A stretch of DNA of 64,000 nucleotides from Diaporthe sp. PMI_573 (Eukaryota > Ascomycota > Sordariomycetes > Diaporthales > Diaporthaceae), in assembly GCA_021399435.1 (NCBI GenBank), contig JAJTUP010000002.1, positions 3,348,001-3,412,000 on the forward strand, in the 5' to 3' direction. A program made the translations under genes and the position numbers. Below the pieces are notes generated by a model. The model was given only the letters and a program-made list of their open reading frames with translations. It was not told where the DNA came from and did no database searches. Positions within the stretch are counted from its first letter, which is position 1. Each line of letters begins with the position of its first letter. This document shows, piece by piece, positions 12,502 through 24,702 of the stretch.

Positions 12502-14267
12502 ATGAACACCTTGCCTATGATTCTTGTTGCCGCTGTCTGCGCGGGAGCCTGGGCGCTTGTGAGGCTGCTTCGCCCTCTTTTCCCCAGGCATGATGGCTTG
12601 GGCAGTAGTCTTCAGCACTATCCGCACACCGTTCCCTATTTTGGTTTTGACCTTGTAAAACAAATATGGATAGACTTTTACGGTGGCCAGTATTCCGAGG
12701 GTATACGCCGCCGCCATGTTTCATTCGGCCGAACATTCTCCGCCAGAAATTTGGGCAAGAGATACATCTACACAATCGAGCCCCAAAATATTCTTACTAT
12801 CACTAAACACGAATTCCACAACTTCGAAAAGTCCGGATGGGCTTCCGAGGCCGCTAAACATATCGGGAACGGCATACTACTGAACGACGGCGAAGCGTGG
12901 AGTCACTCCAGAGCAATGCTGAGTCCCATTTTCTCCGGCAAGGTAGCAGATGAGCCCCCGGTTATGGAACCCCACATCAGAAGACTTATCGCACGGATGA
13001 TGATCTTGAGCGAGACCGAGGGAAATTTCGAATTTCACAGGCTGGCCGACATGTTCATGCTGGACGTTGTTACAGAGTTTTTATTTGGAAAATCCACATC
13101 TTGCTTAGGATTTCCGAGGAGCCCCGAGCGAGAGGACGCGGTCAAGTTTTTGATGCTTGTCAGAAGATTTGATGGCCCTTCGGCCAGCTTCATAGCTCTT
13201 GGGAAGCCAGCGAGGGTTATGATGCTCTTTTCTCACCCGCAGCTGAATAGGACGGTGGTTGGGATGAAAGCCTTCTTTAGAAGAAAGTTGGCAGATATCA
13301 TGGCAAGCAAGGTAGAATCCTCGTCTCGAAACGCGCCCTGGAGTGTGTTCAAGATGATGAAAGCGGCGGGCATCCCCGACGAGCAAGTACAGGCTGAGCT
13401 GCAGAATATCTTCTTCGCAAGCTGGGATACTACCTCAGCCCTCCTGGCGAACACAATCTTCGCCTTGCTGAAACACCAACACATCCAGGAGCGACTGCGA
13501 GAAGAGATCCGGGCTCTTCAAGGAATGCCCCCAACAAAGCAAGACCTCAACAAGATGGAGTATTTGCGATTGGTTGTCAGTGAATGCATGTGCTTCGCCC
13601 CTCACCTCCCCAAACATATTCTCAATACACAACATGCTTGTCCGGGCTCGCATGACCTATCACGTACCTTTGCATCCAGCCCATTCTGACAAGCTTACGC
13701 CGTGCAGCTCTTCGTCTCTACTCGCCGGTCACCTCGCACTCGCGAAGAGCCAAGGTCGACACTACCCTTCCGCGGGGAGGCGGCCAAGACGGGCAAACCC
13801 CCGTCGTTGTCCGGGCGGGGACGACTGTCATGTGGTCCACATACTCGTTAAATCGTGATCCACGTTGGTATGGTCAAGACTGGGCCGAGTTCAGGCCTGA
13901 ACGATGGGCCAATCTGATCGGCTCCAGGGCCACCCAATATATGCCTGCCAATGCGGCAGACGATGGAACAAGTACTGAGACTGGCACTGATGAAGGCCAA
14001 ATCGGTGGTAGCGAGGAATTAAGGGACTTCTTCATGCCGTTCGGTTCAGGCAAGCGGGCGTGTCTCGGCCAGAAGATGGCCCGAGGCGAGGTTATGTATG
14101 CGATTGTGCGGATTCTACAAGAGTTCCCGCTTCTGGAGGCGAGGGAGGAGTCGGAGGCCGAGCGCTCACCATTTAGGGAGGCCAAGGCGGTCTCGTTCTG
14201 CAATGCGGACGGGGTCTGGGTTTCTGTGAATCGAGATAGGCATCACGAGCTGGGAGGAGGCAGCTGA
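12502..14267 (+). CDS. Cytochrome P450, CYP52-like
   Basis: Exons 12502-13585 and 13708-14267 give 547 aa. An N-terminal membrane anchor (about residues 3-25) points to the ER. Visible P450 motifs are the I-helix AxxDTT at 306-311 (ASWDTT), the K-helix ExxR at E361-R364, FRPERW, and the haem loop FGSGKRACLG with ligand Cys480. The pattern resembles CYP52-type fatty-acid/alkane hydroxylases; the exact family cannot be set by eye. The intron is best read as GC-AG (GCATGT to GTGCAG). It is the only nearby join that keeps frame and restores ExxR; a GT alternative gives an in-frame product without that motif. The I-helix Trp replaces the usual Arg of CYP52. The upstream frame continues to 12403, but the start at 12502 puts the anchor at the N-terminus. 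Confidence 0.88.
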
Positions 14268-15535
14268 ATCAACGATAAGATGCGTGGTCGCAACCCAAAG
14301 TTCGGGCCAGACTCTCCGGGCCGAAAGGGGTGTTTCCCCTCCCCTTCTCCCGGGGTCACACGCGCGGCACGGTACGCTCGCGCACTGCGAGAGAGGGCCC
14401 GGGTGGTTCAGGTCAGCCACGCTGTCAGGCACGCATCTGTCCGGACTTCCCCCGATGACTCGTCTCTTCTTCTCGCCGGCATGTCCTCCGTGTGGGAGCC
14501 TGTCACTGCAGACTATGTCAAGAATCAGGTTTTTCTGAAACACAACGACGGTGCGGGAGTGATGAAGAAATCCTCGCTTGAATGGTTTTCCTTTTTCGGT
14601 CTCTGTATTTGTCGTAGCGCCTGATGCAGGGCTGTGCTCTCCACCTTCCCGCACCTACGTCAGCTGAGTGGCCGTTTTCCCCTTGACCTGCATCAAGAAT
14701 GAGTACGGCGAGGTATAGTGGAAGTCAGTGTGACACCCGTGAAGTCCATCTTCCCAGTTGAACCCCTACCCATTTCAGCCCCGAAGCCCAGCCCAAGGCT
14801 TGACGACCTCTAGCAAGCGCTTTCGAGAATGGGGAGGACGGGAAGAAGATATCTGGAGCAAAGAGGGTGCCACAATGTGGAAAAAGCAGTTGGAACCAAA
14901 TCAGCTGACCCGCTAGACACAAAGTCGCTCCATTGCATGTCCAGAAGATTCCAAATTACCCATTTCTGACAAATCATCACCTGGAGGGACGGCGTACTGG
15001 TGGTCACGCTTGCTATGCATCTGCACGTCGACACCTCACAAGCAAGATGCAAGATGTCGGACGCCGGTTGACGGCTGCGGGAGGGAGGGGGCCCATTGTT
15101 GATCATAGCCCCTGTCCGTTGGCCTTGCGCTCGGCCTTGCGTGTGAGCGAGGATCTTATCACAAGATTGAGCTACCTAGGTACTCTGCGCAGTCTTGAGG
15201 AATGCCCAGACGGAAGGTCCGGACGGATACCCGCATGTCACGCGTGTGAGTGGTGGGACCAAAAGGCAGACAGGCGGGCCGCTCGCTTGGGTCATTGGAT
15301 CGATGGAAGAGCATGGTTCGTTTCTGTCATGCGATGCACAAGTCCCGGACATGACGCGCGGATCCCACGATTGGGATTTCTTCAGTGGTACTTCTCCGGC
15401 GGTAGTGGTAAGTCCGGGTGGAGATGAGATACAAAGCCTCATCAAGTGGCTGCAATCTTTACAACAACTGTAGTCCAGTGGCGAAATGACAAAGGGCATC
15501 CAATTAATCTCATGAGTCTAAGGCCTACTTTGGTA
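14268..15535. other. Intergenic between P450 and methyltransferase genes
   Basis: No gene is supported. A full TACCTAGGTA palindrome lies at 15173-15182, about 350 bases upstream of the methyltransferase start. Confidence 0.6.
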
Positions 15536-16885
15536 ATGGCCGCGTCGTACATCAAATCAATTCCTAGTCGTCTGGTGCTGGGTAGCTTCTCAGGAGCCAC
15601 ATCAGGAGCGCTGAGAGTTGAGACCTTAGATGGGAAGACAGCCATCTTGGGGCAAATCCTTCCTTTCGGCCCTGGCCCCAAGATCACAGTTCACAGTGAC
15701 TGGTTCTGGGCGAGGGTACTCTTGCTCGGAGATGTGGGCTTTGCACAGAGCTACATGCTCCACGAGATCAGCTCAGATGACCTCACGGCCGTTTTCGAGT
15801 TCTTCATCGACAATAACTCAGCAATCAATAAGCCCGCAGCAGCTGGCTTATGGCCATGGCTTTTTGGGAAATTATTCCGAGTCGTCTTGGGCAGAGTCAA
15901 CGACATCAGCGCTGCGGAAACCAATGCGCAAAAACATTACTCGCAGAGCAACGAAATGTTCTCCTCGTTTCTCAGCCCAGACATGACTTATTCGGCCCCA
16001 ATCTGGCTGCCAAAGTCAGATCCTCGATCCCAATTCGAGACACTCGAGGACGCACAGCTCAGAAAGCTAGAATATGCCCTGTGCCAGACACGAGTGCTGG
16101 CATCGGACCATGTGCTTGAAATCGGGACCGGCTGGGGAAGCTTCGCAATCATGGCCGCTCGCAGAACCGGGTGCCGCGTGACGACCGTGACGTTGAGCGA
16201 CGAGCAGAAATTTCTCGCTGAAGAGCGCATCAGGGAGGCGGGTGTGGGCGACAGGGTCGAGGTATTAAAGGCCGACTATCGCGAATTGGCCCGTGTGGGC
16301 TCGGTTGACAAGATCGTCAGCATCGAGATGATCGAGCATGTCGGACACGACTTCTTGGGTACATTTTTCGAGTATATGGATCGGTATCTGAAGAAGAAGG
16401 GAGGGATTGGATATTTCCAGTGCATTACGATCCCTGAGACAAGGTACGAGCAGTATCGTCAAGGCGAGGACTTTATCAAGAAGTATATCTTTCCAGGCGG
16501 GCACCTTCCCACGGTCAGCGGGCTGGTGGCAGGTATCAACAGTGGCTCGGGGGGTAGACTCATCGTCGAGGAGATCAGAAGCATCGGTGCGCATTACCCA
16601 CGGGCGCTAAGGAGTTGGAAGGAAACCTTCATGGCCAACTTTGAGCTCAGGATTGTGCCAGCGATGCGAAGGGGTCAGCCCGAAATGACAGTGGCCGAGA
16701 TGGACGAGTTCAGGAGGCGATGGGAGGTAAGCAAACGCATTCAGAGGTCTATTTGACGAGGTCTGACAGAAATTACGCAGTACTACTTTAGTTACTGCGA
16801 GGCAGGATTCAAGACAAAGTCACTCGGGGACGTTGCTATCACTGTGGGCAGGGAGAATTGCTTGGCGTTGCTGGAAGAGCAGTAG
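15536..16885 (+). CDS. Cyclopropane-fatty-acid synthase-like SAM methyltransferase
   Basis: Exons 15536-16726 and 16781-16885 give 431 aa. The short intron (GTAAGC to ACGCAG) restores the C-terminus YYFSYCEAGFKT, typical of the family. The N-terminal part resembles the lipid-binding region of CFA synthases. The Rossmann domain has SAM motif I VLEIGTGWGSF at about residues 193-203, EMIEHVG, and the diagnostic YFQCITIP followed by YIFPGG. Bacterial relatives add a methylene bridge from S-adenosylmethionine to cis double bonds of phospholipid acyl chains; fungal relatives may do this or related lipid methylations. I chose ATG 15536 for its purine at -3; ATG 15512 is in frame and possible. The P450 upstream on the same strand could act on related lipids, which is inference. 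Confidence 0.88.
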
Positions 16886-18622
16886 AGGGGAGGTCTCATA
16901 CCTGGCTGGGTGACCTTATCGAGAACAGATGGGGAAAAAAAAAAGAATGAAAAAAAATAAAGAATGCTTCAGGTGGGGATTGAACACAGGCTATGATCAA
17001 TTAAAAGTAGAAGGGACAATGACCATCATCCCAGCATCACCTTAGCCCAGCCAGGTTTTCATAAGACCAGAACAGACATCCATTAGGAAACACTAACACT
17101 TGTATTGAGAACAAAAACATACCACCAGTTGACTGATAACAATACACTGATAACTTCCAGTGGGCTTTAAGAGAAAAGATCTCAAGAAAAAAAAGAAGAA
17201 AAAATAATGCTTCTTAAGTGCAGGTCCAGCCTGCAGGACCAACCAGTTCAACTGGCTGGAAGCTGTAGTCACAAAGTTCCTTGACCATGCGGCACTGTTG
17301 GCACTCATGAAAGTTCGCGACCCCAGGGAGGTATCAGTAACACCTCGTATGCCGATATTTTATCCATGCCGTGACCGCCAGCCAGAACCAGCCGTCGGTC
17401 AACCACTATGACGTCGGGCTGTGCCTGGTATCGCGCAAACGAGAGAATTGGGTAATGGCCACTCCCCAATTTTCCGTCTGAGAGCAAAGTCGCCCCCCTT
17501 GACCGCTACGCCAAGTTGCCTTGTGTTTTGTTAAAAATATGCACTTTCGATGCTTTATCAAGGCAGGGCAAGGGTGTCTGAGCGGGGTGCCTCTCCTCCC
17601 AACCCCCCCCCCCCAGAACAACCTGGCTATCCTCTGCCCAGGCATTGGGCTCAAGGTGAATGGCCACATACATAGACCCGTCTGTACTTTAAAATTCGAC
17701 GGAGCTCCTTGCTACCAGCTTCTCACGACCGCCGAAGTAGAACGTCTAGAAGACCAATTTCACTCGCATGTCCAAGGCCCTTGTCCCCGTTTTCTTCCAG
17801 CTTGCCGTCTTTTGTTGAAATACAACAGTCTGTGAAATTGATAAGACCTGTAGATCCTTGAGCATTCAATAGTTCAAGGTCTATGACCTGGCTGATGCCA
17901 TACACCAGCATTGAGCTGGCACTGCTAGTATACAGCGATGACCACAGGTGCTGAGTCGAAGAGATGGCCGCATGGTCTGCACACAGTATGTCTACCTTAG
18001 TAACATTACTTCTTCCAAGCTACCATCAAGCCCTCTGCCTGTTCGAAAGATTTACAGATGCTTGCGATCAGAAGAGAATTGAAATAAGCATATCGTGACC
18101 GCAAAATTGTAAGTTACTGCAGGAGTATGCGGCTGACCTCCCAGAGGCTGCATGATGACAAGATGGTTTCAAGTCAACGAGTCTTCAAGACATGCCCTGA
18201 AGAGAATGACACAAATGCAAAGGCGGTGAGATTGAGAGAGAATTGACTGCTTGAATCACTCGAGGCCTTGCTGGTGCATTATTCACCACAATGATACGGT
18301 AATAGAGGATCGTGGAAATGCAGACCCCAATACCGGCTTGGAGGGAGCCACCTGACACCAAGCACTTGCGTTACACATGTACAATGTATCTCAACTCCAT
18401 GAAGACCTTGAAATAGAGTGGGTGATTCGAGTCCCTAGGCCTGCTTGATAGCGGAAATCGAGATGAGTGGATTATGCATTTGGAGAGGATTCATCTTCGA
18501 TTTCTTTGTTCTTTCAAAGTTGGTTAGAGAGAAAGAAAACGCAACGCGAGAAAAAGAGGAAACAAGAGAAGAAAAAGGTCAAACCCGAGGCTGCTCGCCT
18601 CGTTCGCCCCCGCCTACCAAGA
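16886..18622. other. Intergenic, no supported gene
   Basis: About 1.7 kb with A-rich runs near 16930-16965 and 17185-17205, and a C run at 17603-17614. No credible coding exon was found on either strand. A GGGATTGAAC string near 16977 resembles a tRNA B-box complement, but no cloverleaf can be drawn. Confidence 0.55.
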
Positions 18623-19594
18623 CTAACCCTCCATCTCGGTGTCCTCATCCTCATCCTCCTCTCCAATCTCGGTGCGAGCGAGGCGCTCGCGCACCTCCTC
18701 CACCTCGCCCTCGCCCATCTCGATGTCCGCGTCGTCGTCATCCTCGTTCTCGTCCTCCTCTTGCACGCCACCCAAAGCAGTCGGCGTTTGAGGGTGAGGC
18801 TCCCCCGCAGCAGACGAAGCGCCCGGCCCCTGAGTATGGGACGCTGCTGCTGCAGGATCGACACCTACGCGTCTTGGCCGGGCCCTCACCTCCCGGGCGG
18901 GTTCAACCACCGGAGGCAGCACACCCCGAAACAGCTCTTCGTCGGCGTCTAGCCAGTCGCCACTAACGACTGAGTAGAACGCGTCGATGGCGTGCGCCAG
19001 GGGGCCGTGTTCCTTGGTCTGGAGGGAACGGATGAACATGGTCAGCAATAGTTACAGATAGAGGAAGATTGAGGCAAATAGATGAGTGAAAAGATGTATA
19101 GCATGGTGAACTCACGTTGAAGGGCTCGCGGGGGTTGGCGTGCCAGTCTTGACGAGCTCGGCCGATCCGGAGAAACATGTCGATGAAGAGATCTTCGTCG
19201 ATGAAGCCTCCCCACGATAAGCGACCACGTAGGTCCGCCACCCAGTCCAAGGCCGTTTCGAACTGGTGGACCCGACCAGCCACAGCGTCAGCCCGAGCCA
19301 TGGCAAACATGGCCACGAAGGCCTGCTCGACATCGCGATGTGCGCTGTCTCGCGCTGCTGCCTGGAGGGACGCGACGCCTCCGTGATCTCGAAGGGCCTC
19401 GCGTACCTGGTAGTCAAGTTTTAAGTTAATTAAGTGTCAACACTGGATGTGAAGCTCCTGGAGATGTTTCAGTCACTTACCGCGACGTCTTGACGTCCTC
19501 GTGACAGCAGGCTGGCGCGATCCGGCCACAAGAAACCGGCGCGAGGGAGGTGGGAGCGCAAGGTGTTGCGTAGGTGACTGGAAGTCGCAGACAT
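18623..19594 (-). CDS. Unrecognised protein with acidic C-terminal tail
   Basis: Three exons on the minus strand (19594-19481, 19406-19116, 19018-18623) join in frame to 266 aa. Donors are GTAAGT and GTGAGT; acceptors are CCAG. Residues 1-38 are basic (MSATSSHLRNTLRSHLPRAG...). Residues 39-170 are predicted helical, with aromatic/acidic motifs such as SWGGFIDEDLFIDMF and YSVVSGDWLDADEELF. The last 50 residues are dominated by Asp/Glu. Clean splicing and steady codon use support a real gene. I do not recognise a domain and assign no function. The acidic tail suggests a chaperone-like, chromatin or ribosome-associated partner role, but that is a guess. An upstream in-frame ATG at 19807 would add a low-complexity Ser/Thr/Asn extension. 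Confidence 0.7.
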
Positions 19595-21228
19595 CTTGAT
19601 GATGGATGATGGTGATGGTGATGTTGATGATTTTGATGGTCGTGTGGTTGGATTGCTTGTTGTCGCTACTGCTGAGCTGCTGCTGAGCGGAATGTTGTTG
19701 GTGTCGTCGTTGTTTGCGGTCGCTGCTGCTGCCGCCACTGTGTTGAATGAGGTTGGCCAGAGGGGAGAGCTCCAGCATCCACCTCTTTTCGCACGCAGGG
19801 AGGTCATGCGTTTGCATGCAGGAAGGCTTCCACTGAAAACTCAGGTTCTATGCTAGGCCGATGAAGAATCCTTACCAAGACACCTAGGGAATTTGTTTCT
19901 TCAGGGAAGTAGCCTGTCATCTGTATTGCTACTGTAAGCCTCCATTCAACAGGTCCATCACGTAATTCTTAGCAGTATAATTCACTTAGTGGCCACAGCC
20001 AATGGCTCTGGACTGAATTCTTTGAAAACACTCGACAAGTCAGCGCAGCGCAGGGAGCAGCATCCATCTCCCAACCCAACTTGCATCCGTCAACTTTCCT
20101 CGACCAAGAACGACGGGAGCCGTGAGAAAGGAAACTACACTTTTTCCATGCTTTGTTCAACCTAAATTGCACAAGAGATTCTTCTCAGTTCTCTTGAGCA
20201 TGATGCTCTAGACACCACGGACTAACCTCTGCGATCTGTTGCCAAACCTAGGGGTTGTCTCGACCAAATGGTGATATGAAGGCAAGCAAGTTGGATGTAA
20301 GACCTAGGTAGTAGACCTAGGTAGTAGACCTAGGTAGTAGGAAGATACCCACATTGAGAGAACACGGTTCCCTGATTTCCCCATACTAGTAGAAGCACCG
20401 GAGGGAAAGTCCCCAGATACATAGAGAACAAGGCTTGAAGACTAGCTACCTAGGTACCTGGAGAAGGATCCAAGTCTTCTCCACTCCCCTCACGACAGGC
20501 ACATATAAAGGCTGATGAACTTCTAATCTCTACTCTGCTTCGGGTCAGATACGAGATCGGAAAGCGCGAGGTCGTTGTATCCATGGTACAACAAAGTCAC
20601 AATGGGACAACCTAGCACCCTCGACCAGGTCTCTTAGATGGCTCATCTCCTATGCTTGGGATTCTGATGGTTTGAGCAGTCAAGAAGACAACCCATAGTG
20701 CAGCAGCCTCGGGACATGGCATACAGCGCCTGATGGACGGGAAGACGTCGTTGGAGGTCGGACCTGCTGACTCAGCAGTGCTCATCCTCGGGCTGTCGGC
20801 ACAGGACGGTGGTCCAGGCGTGACGCTGATTACGGAGTACGGGATTACCGTATCATTGCCCGCAACGCAACAGGTCTCGTCTCGTCTTGTCTCCTTGGCC
20901 TCACCCTCCTGACACGGACAGGCCCTCTTCCAACCAACATGGCCGCATAGCACCAAGCCAATCCTTCTTACACACTCTCCTCGATGAAGCCAACATCAGC
21001 GCTACTCAAGAGCGCCGCCTCTTTGTCGTGATCACTGCAGATTCTATTCTCTGACTATAGACCGTCGCTCCTTTCTTCGCCTTGGCTTCGCCGCCAACTC
21101 GACTCGACCCGGCTCGGTTCGGATCAGTCGCCCTCAATCGCTCCACAACCTCGACCAAACTGCTACTTCAAACCCACATGACGGCTCGACGCATGCCTGC
21201 CCTTCCCTAATGACGACGTATACCAACC
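19595..21228. other. Divergent promoter region
   Basis: This is upstream DNA of the acidic-tail gene (-) and the M28 peptidase gene (+). It holds Gln/Ser-coding-like trinucleotide stretches near 19600-19750, the triple CCTAGGTA array at 20301-20339 and a full TACCTAGGTA at 20447-20456. No gene is called. Confidence 0.6.
20301..20339. repeat. Three tandem 13-bp units containing CCTAGGTA
   Basis: The unit GACCTAGGTAGTA is repeated three times exactly (starts 20301, 20314, 20327). Its core is the same palindromic motif found singly elsewhere between genes. Confidence 0.95.
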
Positions 21229-24045
21229 ATGGCCCCCAACAAAAATGATCATCGCTACGATGCCCTGCCTCCTATCCCGACCTATGATGAAGCCACCGCC
21301 GGCAACAGCCGATCCGCCCTCGACGAGACCGACTACGACCGCACCGCTGCTTCGCCGTACGACGCACACGATGACAGCGACTACGACTCCGATGGCCTTC
21401 CCAACACCCGCGGCAGGTCCGGCGCCACCAACGGCGCCGCGCGTTCGCAACGAAGACCGGGTGGCTACCGACCACCGACAGTCGAGACGGATGACGAGGA
21501 CTCGGGGTCAGAGGCTGGCGCGGAGGATGACTTAGTGCGAAGGGAAATGCAAGAGCTGGAATTAGACGATGGCGCGAGCACCCGCTCATCATTGTGGTCA
21601 AAACGGATACCATTCTCATTATCTCTCCCACAGTGGAGGTGGTCTTGGCGCTGGCGATTACCAAAACTACCATCCATACGACTGGGGGAGAGGGCAAGTG
21701 GTGGAAGCAGTACGGATAATGAGACACCGAGGCGGCGGTGCTCTCCAGGCCTGGACTCCACCGCAACATTCCTCCTGGTCGGGCGTGTCCTGGCCATCCT
21801 GGTCGTCATGGGCTTCCTCTGGCTCTTGTTCATGAGCGACCTCTTCTCCAATATGACGCGGCGCCTAGGCGGCGGCCAGATGTTCGATCCCGAAAGCGTC
21901 CGCATACATGTCCAAAGCAGTGTCGACCGAGCACGAATACGGGAGAACCTGAAGCACTTCACCTCGTACGCACACGTTGCCGGGTCCGAAGGGGACTTCG
22001 CCCTGGCGATGGACACCAAGAACATGTTTGTCCAGTACGGGCTGGAGGATGTGACGATCGACGAGTACTACGTGTACCTGAACTACCCGACAGCCGACGG
22101 AAGAGGAGTGGAAATACTGGACGCCGACGAGAAGCCCGTCTGGGCCGCAAAGCTGGAAGAGGGGGACACGGGCAGCGAAACCGCTGGCCACCAAACATAC
22201 ACTTTCCACGGGCATTCGAAATCAGGAACTGTGCAGGGCCCACTAATCTATGCAAACTACGGCTCACGGGAGGACTTCAAGAAGTTGTCCGACATTGGGA
22301 TCGAGACAGAGGGGGCGATCGCGTTGGTAAAATACTACGGGACACAAGGCGATCGAGCGCTCAAAATCAAGGCCGCAGAGTTGGCTGGCTTCGCCGGCTG
22401 CATCATTTACAGCGACCCCCGAGATGACGGCTTCCTGCGCGGCGACGTCGCCCCTGACGGACGCTTCATGCCTGCGGATGGCGTGCAGCGCGGCGGCGTG
22501 AGCTTGATGAGTTGGGTGGTCGGTGATGTATTGACACCCGGTTGGGAAAGCAAGCAGGGCCTGCCGCGAATGAAGCCCGAGGACTCTCCAGGATTGGTGA
22601 ACATCCCGAGCTTGCCTCTGGCTTGGCGCGATGCTCAGGTGCTGCTGCAACACATTAAAGGGTATGGTCTGCCGGCCCCGGATGCGTGGAAGGGCGGAGT
22701 CCCAGATATCGGCGAATGGTGGACAGGCAACCTCTCTGGGCCGGTCGTGCGCCTGAGGAACGAGCAGGACGAGCGCGTGGACCAGCCGATCTGGAATGTC
22801 TATGGCCGCATTGTAGGCATTGAACAGCCCGAGAAATCCATCATCATCGGCAACCACCGTGACGCTTGGTCCTACGGCGCTACAGATCCTGGTTCCGGCA
22901 CAGCAGTCATGATGGAGTTGGCTCGTATTTTTGGAGACCTCCTCGATCGCGGCTGGCGACCACTGCGTACAATCGAATTCATGTCATGGGACGCTGAGGA
23001 GTACAACTTGATTGGCTCGACCGAGTTCGTTGAGAAAAGCCTCGACGGCTTGCGCAAAGACGGGTACGTTTACATAAATGTGGATACGCCCATCGGGGGC
23101 GACGAGTTTCATGCCTCGGGCAGCCCAGTCTTCCAAAAGATCATATACCGCGTCATCGACCGCATATACGACCCGAATTACAATACCACACTCCGGGAGC
23201 TATGGGACCGCCGCAGTGGCGAGCTGGAGGGCCTTGGCGCTGGTAGCGATTATGTCGCATTTCAAGATATCGCCGGGACCTCGTCCCTAGACCTATATTT
23301 CCAAGAGTCCGATGGCCTCCCCAGCCACCCGTACCACTCTAGCTACGACAACTTCGATTGGATGGAACGTGTCGGTGATCCAGACTTTGTGTACCACGGT
23401 ATGCTAGCCGAGCTCATGGGGCTGGTCATCCTGGAATTGTCTGACCGACCAGTTCTGCCCTTCGACATGGCGGCATATGCCAACGCGCTTTACAAATGGA
23501 CAAACGAGCTGGCTGACTGGGCGGAGAAGAAGGCTGCCGACCAAGATAAACAGGGTTTACTCGACATGAACGTCCTTAAGAAGGCAGTGCTCGACACCAT
23601 TGACGCAGTCGGGGGTTTCCAGGACTGGGAGCAGGTCTGGCAAAACAGTGTCCTGGCGGCGAACGGGTGGGAGCCGATCGGCTTGGGCCAGAAGAGGACG
23701 GAATACAATGACCACATGGCCAATTTTGAAACCGACCTGCTTGACCTGGCCATAGATGGCGGTGTAGGTTTTCCTTTCCTTTGCTAAGATAATGGCCCAT
23801 TCGAGGCCTCCCACACGAGGTGCAGATTTTCCTGGACTGACCCGTTGTCATACCAGATTCCCAACCGGACTCAGTTCCGACACGTCGTCTTCGGTCCGCA
23901 GCTCTGGTCTGGCTATGATGAGGCCTTCTTCCCCGCCATTCGTGACGTCGTTGAGAGCGGCAACTGGACGCTGGCCAACCGGACCGTTGAGAAGACAGCC
24001 CGCATAATTAGGAATGCTGCCACCTCACTGAAGGACTGGTCTTAG
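21229..24045 (+). CDS. M28 zinc peptidase, NAALADase/transferrin-receptor type
   Basis: Exons 21229-23763 and 23857-24045 give 907 aa. The start context CCAACCATGGCC is strong. The order is: a cytosolic acidic/Pro-rich tail (1-180), one transmembrane helix at about 181-205 (type II membrane protein), a PA-like insert, the M28 catalytic domain, and a C-terminal dimerisation domain. Expected two-zinc ligands are visible: H543 (NHRDAW), D553 (DPGSGT), E590/E591 (WDAEEYN), D619 (NVDT) and H703 (PYHSSYD). It is therefore probably an active carboxypeptidase rather than a ligand-less receptor. Relatives include glutamate carboxypeptidase II and yeast Vps70/Tre1/Tre2, which act in vacuolar sorting and transporter turnover. 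The intron (GTAGGT to ACCAG, GACTGAC branch) is confirmed by the IPNRTQFRH junction. Confidence 0.93.
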
Positions 24046-24702
24046 CCAACATGGAGAGTTAAGGGCCAAATATTTATATATGCCTGTTCGCCAGGATGGG
24101 TCAAGAGTCATCCCGTCCGCTTGCTTGCTCATTCACGCGGTCGAGAATCAAAGGGCACCAAGCAGGAAGGCAGGAAGGCATCGCATGGCATGGCGAGGCG
24201 TTATTAGGCGGGTTCATTTGTTTACCTTCTATATATGGAGGCTCAGTTCCCCAGTGGCTCCCTGATTTCGTTGTTTTTGCACACTATTCTGGATTGGTAT
24301 TTACTGGGAGCCTCTTATTACTTGAATACTATCCCATGGCGTTTCGTGGTCAAGTTCTAAGCTTTGGGAGTGAATCTATCCAACCATGCGACTGTCGACG
24401 TGCTCGACAGGCAGGACCCGTCGCTGCCCTTCATGATAGTGCCAGAGATCTCTCATAGCTACTCACACCAGAAGCTACATACGAGAGGGTAAAGCAAGCC
24501 TGCCCACCGTTTGGGGACGATTTAAGGTGTGTATATTTACAAGCAGGTCATTAAACGTAACTACTCTCGCTACTGATATCATCCTGCCATGCGGGGAACA
24601 TTTGGCGCCGGCTATTGCTTTTGACAAAGACATTTGAAACTTGTCTCTTTCTCCCTCCAGCTCTCACATGCGGCGCCAATCCTCCATCTCTTGACGGTCC
24701 AC
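24046..24702. other. 3' flanks between convergent genes
   Basis: Only the 3' ends of the M28 peptidase (+) and VPS35 (-) are here. No gene is supported. Confidence 0.65.

Noticed and set aside
16970..17050. tRNA-like B-box complement (GGGATTGAAC)
   Set aside because: T-stem and acceptor stem do not pair on either strand, and no A-box lies at a proper distance.
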